Of a stretch of DNA of 64,000 nucleotides, positions 51,811-61,487 are shown piece by piece. Numbering within the stretch: the first letter of the stretch is position 1; each line of letters opens with the position of its first letter. The notes below the pieces were generated by a model that saw nothing but the letters and a program-made list of their open reading frames with translations, was not told where the DNA came from and searched no databases. A program made the position numbers and the translations under genes. The DNA comes from Pandoraea apista (GTDB lineage: Bacteria; Pseudomonadota; Gammaproteobacteria; Burkholderiales; Burkholderiaceae), in contig NZ_CP013481.2 of assembly GCF_001465595.2 (NCBI RefSeq), forward strand, positions 2,852,001 to 2,916,000, given 5' to 3'.

Positions 51811-53526
51811 TTACAGCGCCATATCGGGCACCTTCTTCACCACCCCCGGGTTCTGTACAGGCGCGGTGTTCGGCACGAATCCCTCCAGGCTCGGCGAGGC
51901 GATGGCCAATTGCAGCGTTTCAGCCGTGTTCGCCCATTCCGTTGCCAGAAGCTGCGGATTGTCATTGAGCTTCTTGCCGTAGCTCGGCACGATCTCGCGA
52001 ATCTTCTGCTGCCAGGCCGGCGTTTTCATCTGATTCGGGAAAACACGCTCGAGCAACGACAACATGATCGCGGGCGATGTCGAGCCCCCCGGCGACGCGC
52101 CCAGCAGCGCAGAGACCGAGCGATCTTCGGAAACCACGACTTCCGTACCGAGCTTCAGAATGCCGCCCTTCTCCGGATCATTCTTGATGATCTGCACCCG
52201 TTGACCGGCTTCCCACAGGCGCCAATCTTCGTCCTTGGCTTCAGGCATGTAATGGCGCAATGCATCCATCTTCTGCGATTGCGACAGCGCCAATTGCTGC
52301 GCCAGATACTTCACGAGCGCGAATTCATGGACACCCACCTGCAACTGGGGAATGACGTTGGAGGGCGTGGTTGCCTTGGCAAGGTCAAAGTACGAACCGT
52401 TCTTGAGGAACTTGCTCGACCATGTGGCAAACGGTCCGAAGAGGATCACCTTCTTGCCATCGAGCACACGCGTGTCGAGATGGGGCACCGACATCGGGGG
52501 CGAGCCGGTATCGGCAAGGCCGTAGACCTTTGCCAGATGGCGCGAGGCAATCTCGGGCTTGTCCGTGACAAGGAACTCGCCGCCGACCGGAAAGCCGCCA
52601 TATTGCTTCGCTTCCGGAATGCCCGAGAGTTGCAGCAAAGGCAAAGCGGCGCCGCCAGCACCGATAAAGACATTGCGCGCGTCGACGGTCTGGATCTTCG
52701 AGCTGTCCTTCGTATCGAACGCAGACACGCGCCAGGTACCGTCTTCATTCCGCGTGATCGAGCGAACCTCGTACCCGGTCGTAACCTTGACGCCCGAGTT
52801 GCCGCTCAGATGTTTGTAGAACTGGCGCGTGATCTCGCCCAGATTCACGTCGGTGCCAAGTGGCGAGCGGGTGGCGGTCACCACCTCTTCCGGCTTGCGA
52901 CCTTCCATCATGATCGGAATCCACTCCGCGATCTTTTCCCGATCGGTCGTCATTTCCATGCCGGCGAACAACGGCGAAGCTTTCAACGCATCGACACGCT
53001 TGCGGATGAATTCCCGGTTTTCCTCGCCGAAGACGAGGTTCATGTGCGGCGTCGAATTGATGAACTCGCGCGGATTGCCCAGAACACCCTTGCGCACTTG
53101 ATGCGACCAGAACTGGCGGGAGATCTGGAAATTCTCGTTGATGGCGATGGCCTGCGTGATATGGACATTGCCCTTATCGTCCATCGGGGTGTAATTCAGT
53201 TCGCAAAGCGCCGAGTGTCCGGTGCCTGCGTTATTCCACCCGTTCGAGCTTTCTTCGGCGACCTTGTCCAGACGCTCGAATACTTCGCACGTCCAATTGG
53301 GCTCCAACTCGGACAGATAGACGCCGAGCGTCGCGCTCATAATGCCGCCACCGATGAGCAGCACGTCGACCTTGCGATCCGCCTTGGCGGCGCGGTACTG
53401 GCTACCGAACAGGTACGAGTACCCACCCCATACGGCGGCGGCCCCGACAGCAGCCGCAATGAACTTGCGTCGGGAGAAGGGCTTGCTGCTGCCTTGAGAC
53501 GCTGGCTTGTTGTCCGTTTGAGTCAT
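51811..53526 (-). CDS. mqo: Malate:quinone oxidoreductase with N-terminal twin-arginine leader
   Basis: 571 residues, about 60-70 more than typical Mqo at the N-terminus. Residues 18-45 read SRRKFIAAAVGAAAVWGG, a twin-arginine motif and hydrophobic stretch. The Mqo body starts near 53 with VDVLLIGGGIMSATLG (FAD site) and continues with NGWNNAGTGHSALCELNYTP, GNVHITQAIAINENFQISRQ parts and SPGGSTSPAIML, all characteristic. Mqo oxidises malate to oxaloacetate and passes electrons to quinone. A Tat leader would place the enzyme on the periplasmic face or anchor it, which differs from the cytoplasmic-side E. coli enzyme. Confidence 0.92.
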   Translation of the reverse strand: MTQTDNKPASQGSSKPFSRRKFIAAAVGAAAVWGGYSYLFGSQYRAAKADRKVDVLLIGGGIMSATLGVYLSELEPNWTCEVFERLDKVAEESSNGWNNAGTGHSALCELNYTPMDDKGNVHITQAIAINENFQISRQFWSHQVRKGVLGNPREFINSTPHMNLVFGEENREFIRKRVDALKASPLFAGMEMTTDREKIAEWIPIMMEGRKPEEVVTATRSPLGTDVNLGEITRQFYKHLSGNSGVKVTTGYEVRSITRNEDGTWRVSAFDTKDSSKIQTVDARNVFIGAGGAALPLLQLSGIPEAKQYGGFPVGGEFLVTDKPEIASRHLAKVYGLADTGSPPMSVPHLDTRVLDGKKVILFGPFATWSSKFLKNGSYFDLAKATTPSNVIPQLQVGVHEFALVKYLAQQLALSQSQKMDALRHYMPEAKDEDWRLWEAGQRVQIIKNDPEKGGILKLGTEVVVSEDRSVSALLGASPGGSTSPAIMLSLLERVFPNQMKTPAWQQKIREIVPSYGKKLNDNPQLLATEWANTAETLQLAIASPSLEGFVPNTAPVQNPGVVKKVPDMAL

Positions 53527-53814
53527 GTGAATAGAAAACCCTCAAAAATGCTGTTTGGATTTCTAGACCGATCAATCTCCCGGGGCGAGCATTCTTTAAA
53601 CGTGCTCGCCTGCCATATTTCAGACTAGTAAGTGTCATAGGGTCGGCGGATCGGGAACGAAGTCATGTACCCGAGCCGCGCGAGGGGCGAATTGTAGCGC
53701 AGTCCGAATGCGGCGCGCTTGGGAACCATAGGGCGGGAATGGACATAGGGATACGTTCATTTCATCGACATTGGCGAATGCCTCGAATGTTGCGCGACCG
53801 GCACCTTGCAATGC

Positions 53815-54723
53815 TCAACGCAACGCCTCCGCCACGAGCTTGCGAAACCAGCGGTGCGCGGCGTCGTTGTGAAAACGGGGATGCCAGAATTGCCTTACCG
53901 TGAGGTCCGGCAGTGCAATGGGCAGATCAAACGCGTCGACATGCGCCATCTTGCCGAACAGATCCGCGAGTTCGTTCGGGATCACGGCAATAAAGTCCGA
54001 ATTGGCGACAAGACTCGGCACCGCGAGCAAGTACGGGACTTCCACGCCGACATTCAGGCGCGTGCCGCGCTTGCGCAACTCCTTGGCGAGCAGCTCGTTC
54101 GTCATCGCCAGCGTTGCTGCGACCACATGGCGCGTATTCATGAACCTCTCGGCATCCATGCGGGCCGCCCCTCCTCCCTTACCTCGCTTGCTTGCCGAGG
54201 CACGCCGGATTCCCACCAACGACCGCGTGAACAGTCGCTGCTGATGCAAATGCTCACCCATCCGGTCGAGATAACCGATCGCCAGATCCAGTTCTCCATC
54301 CTGTAAGGCAGCCCCGAGTTCGGCCGCCGGCACCTGAATTGGCCGCAGCGTCGCCATCGGAGCATGTTCGGCCAGCGCCGCGAGCAGCCGTGGCAGCAGA
54401 ACAATCATGCCCATATCGCTTAAGCAAACCGAGAACGTGCGCCGGGTGTCCGCCGGGTCGAATGCGCGCGCGTCGAGCACATCCTGCCGGATCAACGCCA
54501 ACGCCCGGGCGACGCCGTCCGCCACGCGCTCGCCGGTCGGTGTCGGCGCCATGACCGCGCCCGCGCGCACGAACAGATCGTCGCCGAATCGAGTGCGCAG
54601 CCGGCTCAGCGCATGGCTCACTGCCGGTTGCGTGAGTCCCAGACGCTGTGCAGCCCGTGACACGCTGCGTTCTGCCATCAACGCTTCTACGACATAAAGA
54701 AAATTCAGATCGGGGTATTCCAT
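53815..54723 (-). CDS. LysR-family regulator (NahR/LinR-like)
   Basis: 302 residues. Helix-turn-helix with RSVSRAAQRLGLTQPAVSHA (about 19-38) and LSRLRTRFGDDLFVR, a pattern typical of the NodD/NahR/LinR group. Divergent from the aromatic degradation operon, with a T-N11-A dyad in the intergenic region, so it is the probable activator of that operon. Confidence 0.9.
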   Translation of the reverse strand: MEYPDLNFLYVVEALMAERSVSRAAQRLGLTQPAVSHALSRLRTRFGDDLFVRAGAVMAPTPTGERVADGVARALALIRQDVLDARAFDPADTRRTFSVCLSDMGMIVLLPRLLAALAEHAPMATLRPIQVPAAELGAALQDGELDLAIGYLDRMGEHLHQQRLFTRSLVGIRRASASKRGKGGGAARMDAERFMNTRHVVAATLAMTNELLAKELRKRGTRLNVGVEVPYLLAVPSLVANSDFIAVIPNELADLFGKMAHVDAFDLPIALPDLTVRQFWHPRFHNDAAHRWFRKLVAEALR

Positions 54724-54781
54724 TGGCGTCTCCTCAGGGCGTCTGCGCGCCGCTGTACTACAAATTTTGTATGCATTGAAT

Positions 54782-54796
54782 TCATAATCTATATGA
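54782..54796. promoter_or_regulatory. LysR-box dyad upstream of the aromatic operon
   Basis: TCATA-ATCTA-TATGA is an exact 5-bp dyad with 5-bp spacer containing T-N11-A. It lies in an AT-rich stretch between the LysR gene and the FAD monooxygenase gene, about 100 bp before the latter's ATG. Confidence 0.62.
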
Positions 54797-54891
54797 TTTT
54801 CATTTTATAGATTTATACATCGCAGCCGCGTACCTTTGCATCAACACGTCGCGACAGACGTGAAAAAGGCAGGTATCAGGAGACGACGGTG

Positions 54892-56613
54892 ATGGATTGC
54901 GATGTATTGATCGTGGGCGCTGGCCCGGTGGGTTTATTTCTTGCGGCGTCGCTCGCGCAAGAGGGGCTGCGTGTCGAAGTCTTCGACGCCAAGTCCGGCA
55001 CCAGCAAACACCCCGCAGCAAACGCCAACAGCGCGCGCACGATGGAGCACTTCCGTCGTATCGGCGTTTCCGCACATATTCGTCAATTGGGCCTGCCTCC
55101 GGACCAGTCCCCTGACGTGGCCTACTTCACGACAATCTCGGGACACGAACTGGCTCGGCTTTCGCAGCCGGCATCGCGTGACGCCGTGGCCTACGCCAAG
55201 GCGCACAGCTTTACGTGGCCGACGCCTGAGCCGCCGCACCGCTGTTCGCAGCTCTACATCGAACCCGTGTTGCTTGACGCCGCACGTCGCCAACCGAGCT
55301 GCGACGTGCACTTCGACGCAACCGTCACGGATCTCGTGCAAGACGCGGATGGGGCCAGCGCTGTCGTCACCCTCTCGGAAACGCCGGATCGCCCGGCACA
55401 GGTGCGCCGCGTGCGGGCGCGCTACGCCGTGGGTTGCGACGGCCCACGCAGCTTTGTCCGGCGCTCGTTGGGGCTTCGCTATGGCGGCGTAGCTAGCGAG
55501 AAGCGTGCATTCATGGGCGGACAGATGGACGCCGTGTACTTCTACGCGCCCACGCTTGTCGAGGCGAGCGGCAAGGCTCCGGCATGGCAGTACTGGACCT
55601 TTGGTCCCACGCAACGAGCACTGATCGTCGCGGTGGACGGCCGGGGTCACTTCATCATGAACGTACAACGCCACGACGACGAAACGCCGTCGGACGACGT
55701 CGTGCGTTCCCGCATCGCTCAGGCGCTGGGCGCCGATATTCCGTTCGAGGTGAAGAGCACCTCGGCATGGACGGCAGGACACGCCCTGGTCGCCGAGCGG
55801 CTCGTCGTCGGGCGTGTGTTTCTCTGTGGTGACGCCGCGCACTTGTTCACACCGACGGGCGGGCTCGGGTACAACACCGGCATCGACGACGCGGCCAACC
55901 TTGCATGGAAGCTCGTCGCTCTTGTGCGGGGCAACGCAGACGAAGCGCTCGCCCAGAGTTACGACGCCGAACGCCGTCCCGCCGGAGAGCGCAATACTGC
56001 CTTCGCGCGCAATTTTGCCGACAGCATCGGCTACGTCGCCCTGCCCCCTGAAGCGTACGAGCCAGGCCCTGACGGGGACGCGGCAAGACGCGCGGTCGGC
56101 GAATACCTCGCGTTTCACGCACGGCATGAGTTCGTGATTCCCGGTGTCCATTTGGGCACTCGATATGAATCGTCGCCACTACTGATCCCGGAACCCGGCA
56201 GCCCGCCTGCCGACAACGCCAATCTCTACGTGCCGTGTGCGCGCCCCGGACATCGTGCGCCTCATGCGTGGCTTGCCGACGGCAGTTCGCTGTACGACGC
56301 GATGGGGCAGCAGTTCACCTTACTTTGCGTTGACGCACAGATCCCGGATGCGAGCGCAGTGCAAACAGCTCGCGACGTGCTCGGCGACGTGGTGGTCTTT
56401 GTGCCGACGCTTGCGGATGCTGCATCGCTCAAGCGGCTTTATGAGCACAGCTACGTACTGATTCGCCCAGACCTTCACGTGGCATGGCGCGGCGACACCC
56501 TCAACGACGCGTTCGTGATGGCGGCCCGCCGGTGTCTGGCGCTCGATACGTTCGAGGCTCGAGCCGCCGCGCCAGCCGTGAGCCCGATACCCGATCCGAT
56601 CTTGAATTCATGA
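54892..56613 (+). CDS. FAD-dependent aromatic monooxygenase (MhpA/PheA-like)
   Basis: 573 residues from the ATG at 54892; a GTG one codon earlier is equally placed against AGGAGA. FAD motifs: DVLIVGAGPVGLFLA (GxGxxG), the DG motif GCDGPRSFVR (about 180-189) and GDAAHLFTPTGGLGYNTGI (about 310-328). The C-terminal thioredoxin-like domain of the phenol hydroxylase/MhpA group follows from about 440. It should add a hydroxyl to a phenolic ring ahead of ring cleavage by the downstream dioxygenase. Confidence 0.9.
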   Translation: MDCDVLIVGAGPVGLFLAASLAQEGLRVEVFDAKSGTSKHPAANANSARTMEHFRRIGVSAHIRQLGLPPDQSPDVAYFTTISGHELARLSQPASRDAVAYAKAHSFTWPTPEPPHRCSQLYIEPVLLDAARRQPSCDVHFDATVTDLVQDADGASAVVTLSETPDRPAQVRRVRARYAVGCDGPRSFVRRSLGLRYGGVASEKRAFMGGQMDAVYFYAPTLVEASGKAPAWQYWTFGPTQRALIVAVDGRGHFIMNVQRHDDETPSDDVVRSRIAQALGADIPFEVKSTSAWTAGHALVAERLVVGRVFLCGDAAHLFTPTGGLGYNTGIDDAANLAWKLVALVRGNADEALAQSYDAERRPAGERNTAFARNFADSIGYVALPPEAYEPGPDGDAARRAVGEYLAFHARHEFVIPGVHLGTRYESSPLLIPEPGSPPADNANLYVPCARPGHRAPHAWLADGSSLYDAMGQQFTLLCVDAQIPDASAVQTARDVLGDVVVFVPTLADAASLKRLYEHSYVLIRPDLHVAWRGDTLNDAFVMAARRCLALDTFEARAAAPAVSPIPDPILNS

Positions 56614-56745
56614 CCTGTCGACGATAGCCCGCTTCACTTCCGTTCATTGCCATTCATATGCGGCATGCCGGCCACGCGCTTAGACAACAGACGCTGGCAG
56701 TCGCAGGCCGGCGGCCTTATCGCCGGATACCCTCAGGAGACAACG

Positions 56746-58128
56746 ATGTACGTAGATTCCACGTCGCAAACGGCTTCAGCCGGCGATACCGTCGTGCGCC
56801 GCAAGACGCGCGAGCCCATGACGGCGCTGCAACGGCTCACGCTCTTCCTCTGCTTTCTGATCGTCGCCACCGATGGATTCGATGTGGCCAGCGTCGGCTA
56901 CGTCGCACCGTTACTCAAGCATCAATGGTCGTTGAGCCCCGCCCAGTTGGGACCTGTCTTCGGCGCGGGACTGTTCGGACTGACCATCGGCAGCTTCCTC
57001 TTCGGGCCTCTCGCCGACCGAATCGGGCGCAAGCGCGTCATTATGATTTCGATGCTTCTGTTCGGTATCGGCAGCCTCGCGTGCGCGTGGTCGCCCTCGG
57101 TGGGCGTGCTGGTCTTTCTGCGGTTCCTGACCGGCGCGGGGTTGGGCGGTGCCATGCCCAATGCCATCACGCTATCCTCCGAGTACAGCCCGGCACATAA
57201 CCGTGCATGGCTCGTCACGCTCATGTTCTGTGGCTTCACGCTTGGGCTTGCATGCGGCGGCTATGTGGCGGCATGGCTGATTCCGCACTTCGGCTGGCAA
57301 GGCGTCTTCGTCTTTGGCGGATTGGCGCCGCTCGTCCTGCTACCGATCGTGGCCTGGCAGTTGCCCGAGTCGCTGCGCTTCATGGCGGGTAAGCCCGCAT
57401 TCGCGCAGCAGATGCAGCGCACGCGGGTTCGCCTGGGCGAGCACGGCGCGGCGTCTTTCGACGCGGAAGCCACGGCGCAACAGAAGCCGGCCGAAGTCCT
57501 GAACGGTGCAGCCAAGTCTGTCGAGCGTCCAGTCGCGACGCTCTTCAACGCCCACTACCGCACCGGCACGCTGCTGCTGTGGCTCGCGTTCTTCTGCACC
57601 CTCTGGGTGTACTACCAGATCAGCAGTTGGTTACCGACCGTACTCACCGAAAGCGGTATTGCCGTGGCCCACGCCGCCCAAGTGGGCGCGATGCTCCCCA
57701 TCGGCGGCACGCTCGGTTCGTTGCTCAATGCCCGTCTGATGGACCGTTTCAACCCATTTGTCGTGCTGGCTTTCTCTTATGTCGTCGCAGCCGTCTCCAT
57801 CGCCCTTGTTGGCATGTCGCTGCATTCCACCACGCTCGTTTTCGTCACGGTGTTCTTTGCCGGCTTTGGCCTGTCGGGGGCACAGACCGGTGCCAACGTG
57901 CTCGTTGCGGGGTTCTACACCACCGGGGCGCGTGCGACCGGCGTGAGCTGGGCGCTCGGCGTCGGACGTGTCGGCTCGATCATCGGTTCGATGACGGGGG
58001 GCGTGCTGCTCGCCGCTCTGTCGTCGGTTCAGGTGGCGTTCCTTGTGTTCGCAATGCCTGCCGTGATCGCCGGCATTGCCATGATCGCCAACGGCGTGCG
58101 CTATCGCCGCCAACTGGCGTCCATCTAA
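56746..58128 (+). CDS. MFS aromatic acid:H+ symporter (AAHS) transporter
   Basis: 460 residues from the ATG at 56746 (AGGAGA upstream). Helix 1 ATDGFDVASVGYVAP and loop GPLADRIGRKRV are AAHS hallmarks, as in PcaK/BenK/MhpT; a long cytoplasmic loop lies between helices 6 and 7. Probable importer of the aromatic acid degraded by this operon. Confidence 0.9.
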   Translation: MYVDSTSQTASAGDTVVRRKTREPMTALQRLTLFLCFLIVATDGFDVASVGYVAPLLKHQWSLSPAQLGPVFGAGLFGLTIGSFLFGPLADRIGRKRVIMISMLLFGIGSLACAWSPSVGVLVFLRFLTGAGLGGAMPNAITLSSEYSPAHNRAWLVTLMFCGFTLGLACGGYVAAWLIPHFGWQGVFVFGGLAPLVLLPIVAWQLPESLRFMAGKPAFAQQMQRTRVRLGEHGAASFDAEATAQQKPAEVLNGAAKSVERPVATLFNAHYRTGTLLLWLAFFCTLWVYYQISSWLPTVLTESGIAVAHAAQVGAMLPIGGTLGSLLNARLMDRFNPFVVLAFSYVVAAVSIALVGMSLHSTTLVFVTVFFAGFGLSGAQTGANVLVAGFYTTGARATGVSWALGVGRVGSIIGSMTGGVLLAALSSVQVAFLVFAMPAVIAGIAMIANGVRYRRQLASI

Positions 58129-58185
58129 CGACAACGCCGCGCGAGCGCCAATCCACATTCAGCCCATCCCTCTCTGGAGTCCACT

Positions 58186-59049
58186 ATGCGTTTTGTCAGC
58201 TTTGAACTCGACGGCAAGTCCTGCCTCGGTGTGCGCGATGCCGAGCGTATCCTCGTACTTGGCGAATTTTCTCTCGAAGACCTGTTGGCCGACGGCGTCG
58301 ATCTCGTCGCGTTTGCGCAAGCGAATACGTCGACGCATCACGTTGGCGCCGACGCGATCAGTTATCTGCCGCCGTTGCGTCGTCCCCCGAAGATCCTTTG
58401 CGTGGGATTGAACTATCGCGACCACTCGGCCGAGAGCCAATATGCGCAACCCAGCTACCCGACTCTCTTCACACGCGTGAACACGAGCCTCGTCGCGCAC
58501 GCCGCTCCGATCGTGCGGCCTGACGTTGCCGATAGCGAAGGCGTCGACTACGAGGGCGAGCTCGCGGTGGTCATCGGTCGCGGCGGCCGCCATATTCGCC
58601 ACGAAGACGCCCTGCATCACGTGGCGGGCTACTCCGTATTCAACGACGGGTCGATTCGCGAGTATCAGTTCAAGACACCTCAGTGGACCATGGGCAAGAA
58701 CTTCGACGCCACGGGCGCTTTCGGCCCCGATTTGGTCACGGCCGACGAACTGCCGGCAGGCGCGCGCGGGTTGCGGCTACAGACGCGACTCAACGGTGAA
58801 GTCGTGCAGTCAGCCAGCACCGACGACATGGTTTTCGATGTCGCCACGCTCATCGAGGTCATCAGTCAGGCCATCACCCTCGAACCGGGCGACGTTATTG
58901 TCGCCGGCACGCCCTCCGGCATTGGCTGGGCACGTACGCCGAAGCTACTCATGCGCGAAGGCGATGTGTGTGAAGTGGAGATCGAGCGCGTGGGCCTGCT
59001 GCGCAACGCCATTGTCAACGAAGTGACGCTGCGCAAATCGCGCGTCTGA
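58186..59049 (+). CDS. Fumarylacetoacetate hydrolase family enzyme
   Basis: 287 residues, GGAG upstream of the ATG. LCVGLNYRDHSAES (about 70-83) and the acidic metal triad in VDYEGELAVVIG (E-x-E) and SVFNDGS (D) are complete, with GTPSGIGWAR near the C-terminus. In a meta-cleavage pathway such enzymes hydrolyse, hydrate or isomerise the ring-opened dienoate. Confidence 0.9.
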   Translation: MRFVSFELDGKSCLGVRDAERILVLGEFSLEDLLADGVDLVAFAQANTSTHHVGADAISYLPPLRRPPKILCVGLNYRDHSAESQYAQPSYPTLFTRVNTSLVAHAAPIVRPDVADSEGVDYEGELAVVIGRGGRHIRHEDALHHVAGYSVFNDGSIREYQFKTPQWTMGKNFDATGAFGPDLVTADELPAGARGLRLQTRLNGEVVQSASTDDMVFDVATLIEVISQAITLEPGDVIVAGTPSGIGWARTPKLLMREGDVCEVEIERVGLLRNAIVNEVTLRKSRV

Positions 59050-59115
59050 TCGCCACTTGCCGCCGGCTCCCGCGCTCGTCGTGCGGCGCCGGCGGGCCCC
59101 TGCCCGGAGGACGCC

Positions 59116-60093
59116 ATGAATGCCTCACCCTCGCCCGGCGCGCCGTGCGCCGTGCATTCCATCGATCACTTCGCGCTCAATGTGCCGTCGCTGGCACAGG
59201 CGCGGCACTTCTTTACGACGTTTGGCCTGGATGTGCGCGATGCGATCGCCCCCGAACAGGGGCTCGATCTTCACGCGGCGGATGGACATCGCTGGGCACG
59301 CTTGCTCCCGGCGGCGGGCAAGTCGCTCGCGTATTTGCAATTCCACTGTTTTGAGGAGGATTTCGATGCGCTGCGCGCGCAGGTCGTGCAGGCCGGCGCG
59401 ACGCCGGCAGACAGGCCGCCGTCTCTGACAGAGGCGACCGGGCGGGCGCACGATGACGGCTTCTGGTTCCTTGACCCCGACGGTTGCCTGATCGGCGTGC
59501 GCGTTGGCGAGAAGACGTCACCCAACGCGAAACCGTCTTTCGTGCTGAATTCGAGCGCCAATGGTGCACGAGGCACGCATTGCCGGCACGACGTGACGCA
59601 AGTGCGACCACGGCGCCTGTCGCATGTGCTGCTCTTTACGCCCGACGTATTGCGCGCCCTTGCGTTCTATCGCGACGCGCTCGGATTGCGACTGTCGGAC
59701 CGTTCGCAGGACATCATCGCCTTCACGCACGCGCCCCATGGCTGCGACCACCATCTCGTGGCTTTCGCAAAAAGTCACGCACGTGGCTGGCATCACTGCT
59801 CATGGGATGTGGCGAGTCTGGACGACGTCGGCAACGGCGCAGCACAGATGGCTGCGGCCGGCTATCGGCACGGCTGGGGCGCGGGCCGACATGTACTCGG
59901 CTCGAACTATTTTCACTACGTTCAGGATCCGTGGGGATCGTTCAGCGAGTACTCGGCCGACATCGATTACGTCGAGAAAGGCCAAACATGGCCCGCCGGC
60001 GACTTCGATCCTGAAGACTCGCTGTACCTCTGGGGGCCCGACGTCCCCGAGGACTTCATTCGCAACACCGACACCCACGATACCGCCGCCTGA
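59116..60093 (+). CDS. VOC-superfamily extradiol ring-cleavage dioxygenase
   Basis: 325 residues, GGAGG upstream of the ATG. Two VOC modules: an N-terminal one (about 15-130) and a catalytic C-terminal one (about 168-290). Fe(II) ligands can be read as His in RRLSHVLLF, His in WHHCSWD and Glu in GSFSEYSADIDY; HHLVAF and HGWGAGRH complete the active site. It should cleave the catechol-type product of the FAD monooxygenase next to its hydroxyls. Confidence 0.88.
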   Translation: MNASPSPGAPCAVHSIDHFALNVPSLAQARHFFTTFGLDVRDAIAPEQGLDLHAADGHRWARLLPAAGKSLAYLQFHCFEEDFDALRAQVVQAGATPADRPPSLTEATGRAHDDGFWFLDPDGCLIGVRVGEKTSPNAKPSFVLNSSANGARGTHCRHDVTQVRPRRLSHVLLFTPDVLRALAFYRDALGLRLSDRSQDIIAFTHAPHGCDHHLVAFAKSHARGWHHCSWDVASLDDVGNGAAQMAAAGYRHGWGAGRHVLGSNYFHYVQDPWGSFSEYSADIDYVEKGQTWPAGDFDPEDSLYLWGPDVPEDFIRNTDTHDTAA

Positions 60094-60144
60094 GCGCGGC
60101 GGCACCACAGACCAGACACACTGGCATCGACTGAGGAGACAGCA

Positions 60145-61305
60145 ATGAGGGTAGCAACGGTACGCCTCGCAGGCGTAGCGGCGACGGCACTCGCCGGTCT
60201 GAGCATGAGCCCGGCGTACGGGCAGACCAATATCCAGCTTTATGGCGTACTCGACACGGGTATCGAGTTCGTGACGCACGCCGGGCCGACCGGCGCGAGT
60301 CTATGGCGCGTTCCCGGCATTACGGGAACAATGCCGTCGCGCTGGGGAATTCGCGGCAACGAGGATCTCGGCGGCGGATTGCATGCGGTCTTCGCGCTCG
60401 AGAATGGCTTCAACGTGCGGGCGGGCGACGTCAATCAGGGCGGACGACTATTCGGCCGTCAGTCGTGGGTGGGGTTGCAGAACGACTGGGGCACACTGAG
60501 TTTCGGGCGCCAGTACTCCATGACTTTCTGGGCGCTCTCCGACGCCGACATTCTCGGGCCGGATATTTACGGCGGGCTCGGGTCGTTCGACGCGTACATC
60601 CCGAATGCCCGCAGCGACAACACTGTCGCGTATAAGGGGACATGGCGCAGCCTGACGTTTGGCGCGACGTGGTCGTTTGGCCGCGACAGCGCGGGCACGG
60701 GCAACTCGCCGGGACAAGGCACCTGTGCGGGCAATGGCACTGGCGCGAACGGGTCGCCGGCATGCCGCCAGTGGTCGGCCATGCTGCGCTACGACACGGC
60801 CTCGTTCGGGCTGGCGGCCGCCTACGATCAACAACGGGGGGGGCCGGGCGCGGCGGCAAACTTCTTCGACGGCGTGGCTCCGGTCGCCATTGCCGGTAGC
60901 GGCGCCACGGACTCGCGCATCCAGTTGAACGGCTATGTCAAGGGGGGCGACTGGAAGGTCGGCGGCGGATGGCTCGGACGACGTGTGAGCCCTGATGCGG
61001 CAGGACTGCCCGGTGTCAACTCGGACATGTTCTATCTGACGGCGTCATATACGTGGACACCGCAGTATGTGATCGACGGTGGCGTGTATCGCATCGTCAA
61101 TGCCCAACACGACACCCGCGGCACGATCGCCGCGTTGCGGGGCACATGGCTGCTCTCCCGACGCTCGGCCGTCTACCTGCAAACCGGGTATCTGTTCAAC
61201 AGCGCTCGTGCGGCCTACACCTTGAGCCAGGGCGGCGCCGGTGCTTCGCCGAATGCAGGGGTCAACCAGTTGGGCGTGATGGCCGGGGTGCGCCACACGT
61301 TCTGA
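60145..61305 (+). CDS. General bacterial porin
   Basis: 386 residues. Signal peptide about 1-26 (ending PAYGQ), then TNIQLYGVLDTGIEFVTH; SRWGIRGNEDLGGGLHAVF and a GRLFGRQSWVGL motif match the betaproteobacterial porin family; ends in RHTF with a terminal Phe. Last gene of the aromatic operon, probably the outer-membrane entry for the substrate. Confidence 0.9.
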   Translation: MRVATVRLAGVAATALAGLSMSPAYGQTNIQLYGVLDTGIEFVTHAGPTGASLWRVPGITGTMPSRWGIRGNEDLGGGLHAVFALENGFNVRAGDVNQGGRLFGRQSWVGLQNDWGTLSFGRQYSMTFWALSDADILGPDIYGGLGSFDAYIPNARSDNTVAYKGTWRSLTFGATWSFGRDSAGTGNSPGQGTCAGNGTGANGSPACRQWSAMLRYDTASFGLAAAYDQQRGGPGAAANFFDGVAPVAIAGSGATDSRIQLNGYVKGGDWKVGGGWLGRRVSPDAAGLPGVNSDMFYLTASYTWTPQYVIDGGVYRIVNAQHDTRGTIAALRGTWLLSRRSAVYLQTGYLFNSARAAYTLSQGGAGASPNAGVNQLGVMAGVRHTF

Positions 61306-61315
61306 TGCCGGACTG

Positions 61316-61351
61316 GCGGGCGAAGTCAAGCGCACGCGCGCTTTCGCCCGC
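61316..61351 (+). terminator. Possible stem-loop after the porin gene
   Basis: GCGGGCGAA (61316-61324) pairs with TTCGCCCGC (61343-61351), with a GCGC inner stem, 11 bp after the porin stop. There is no T-run, so intrinsic termination is uncertain. Confidence 0.4.
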
Positions 61352-61487
61352 TCGCGCCGCACTTTGCGGTGGCGCTGACCGGTGAACACTCCGGGTTTTC
61401 CATGTAGCCGGCCAAAAAATTACTGGTTGAATCCCGCACCGCGACGGAGTAAAAGTCGATCCATCGACGTCAACCGTGAGTCGCGCC

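Noticed and set aside
51772..53628. 618-codon plus-strand frame opposite mqo
   Set aside because: Longer than mqo itself, but mqo has unmistakable motifs and the antisense product is Arg/His-rich with no family.
54934..56151. 405-codon minus-strand frame opposite the FAD monooxygenase
   Set aside because: Shadow of a well-supported gene.
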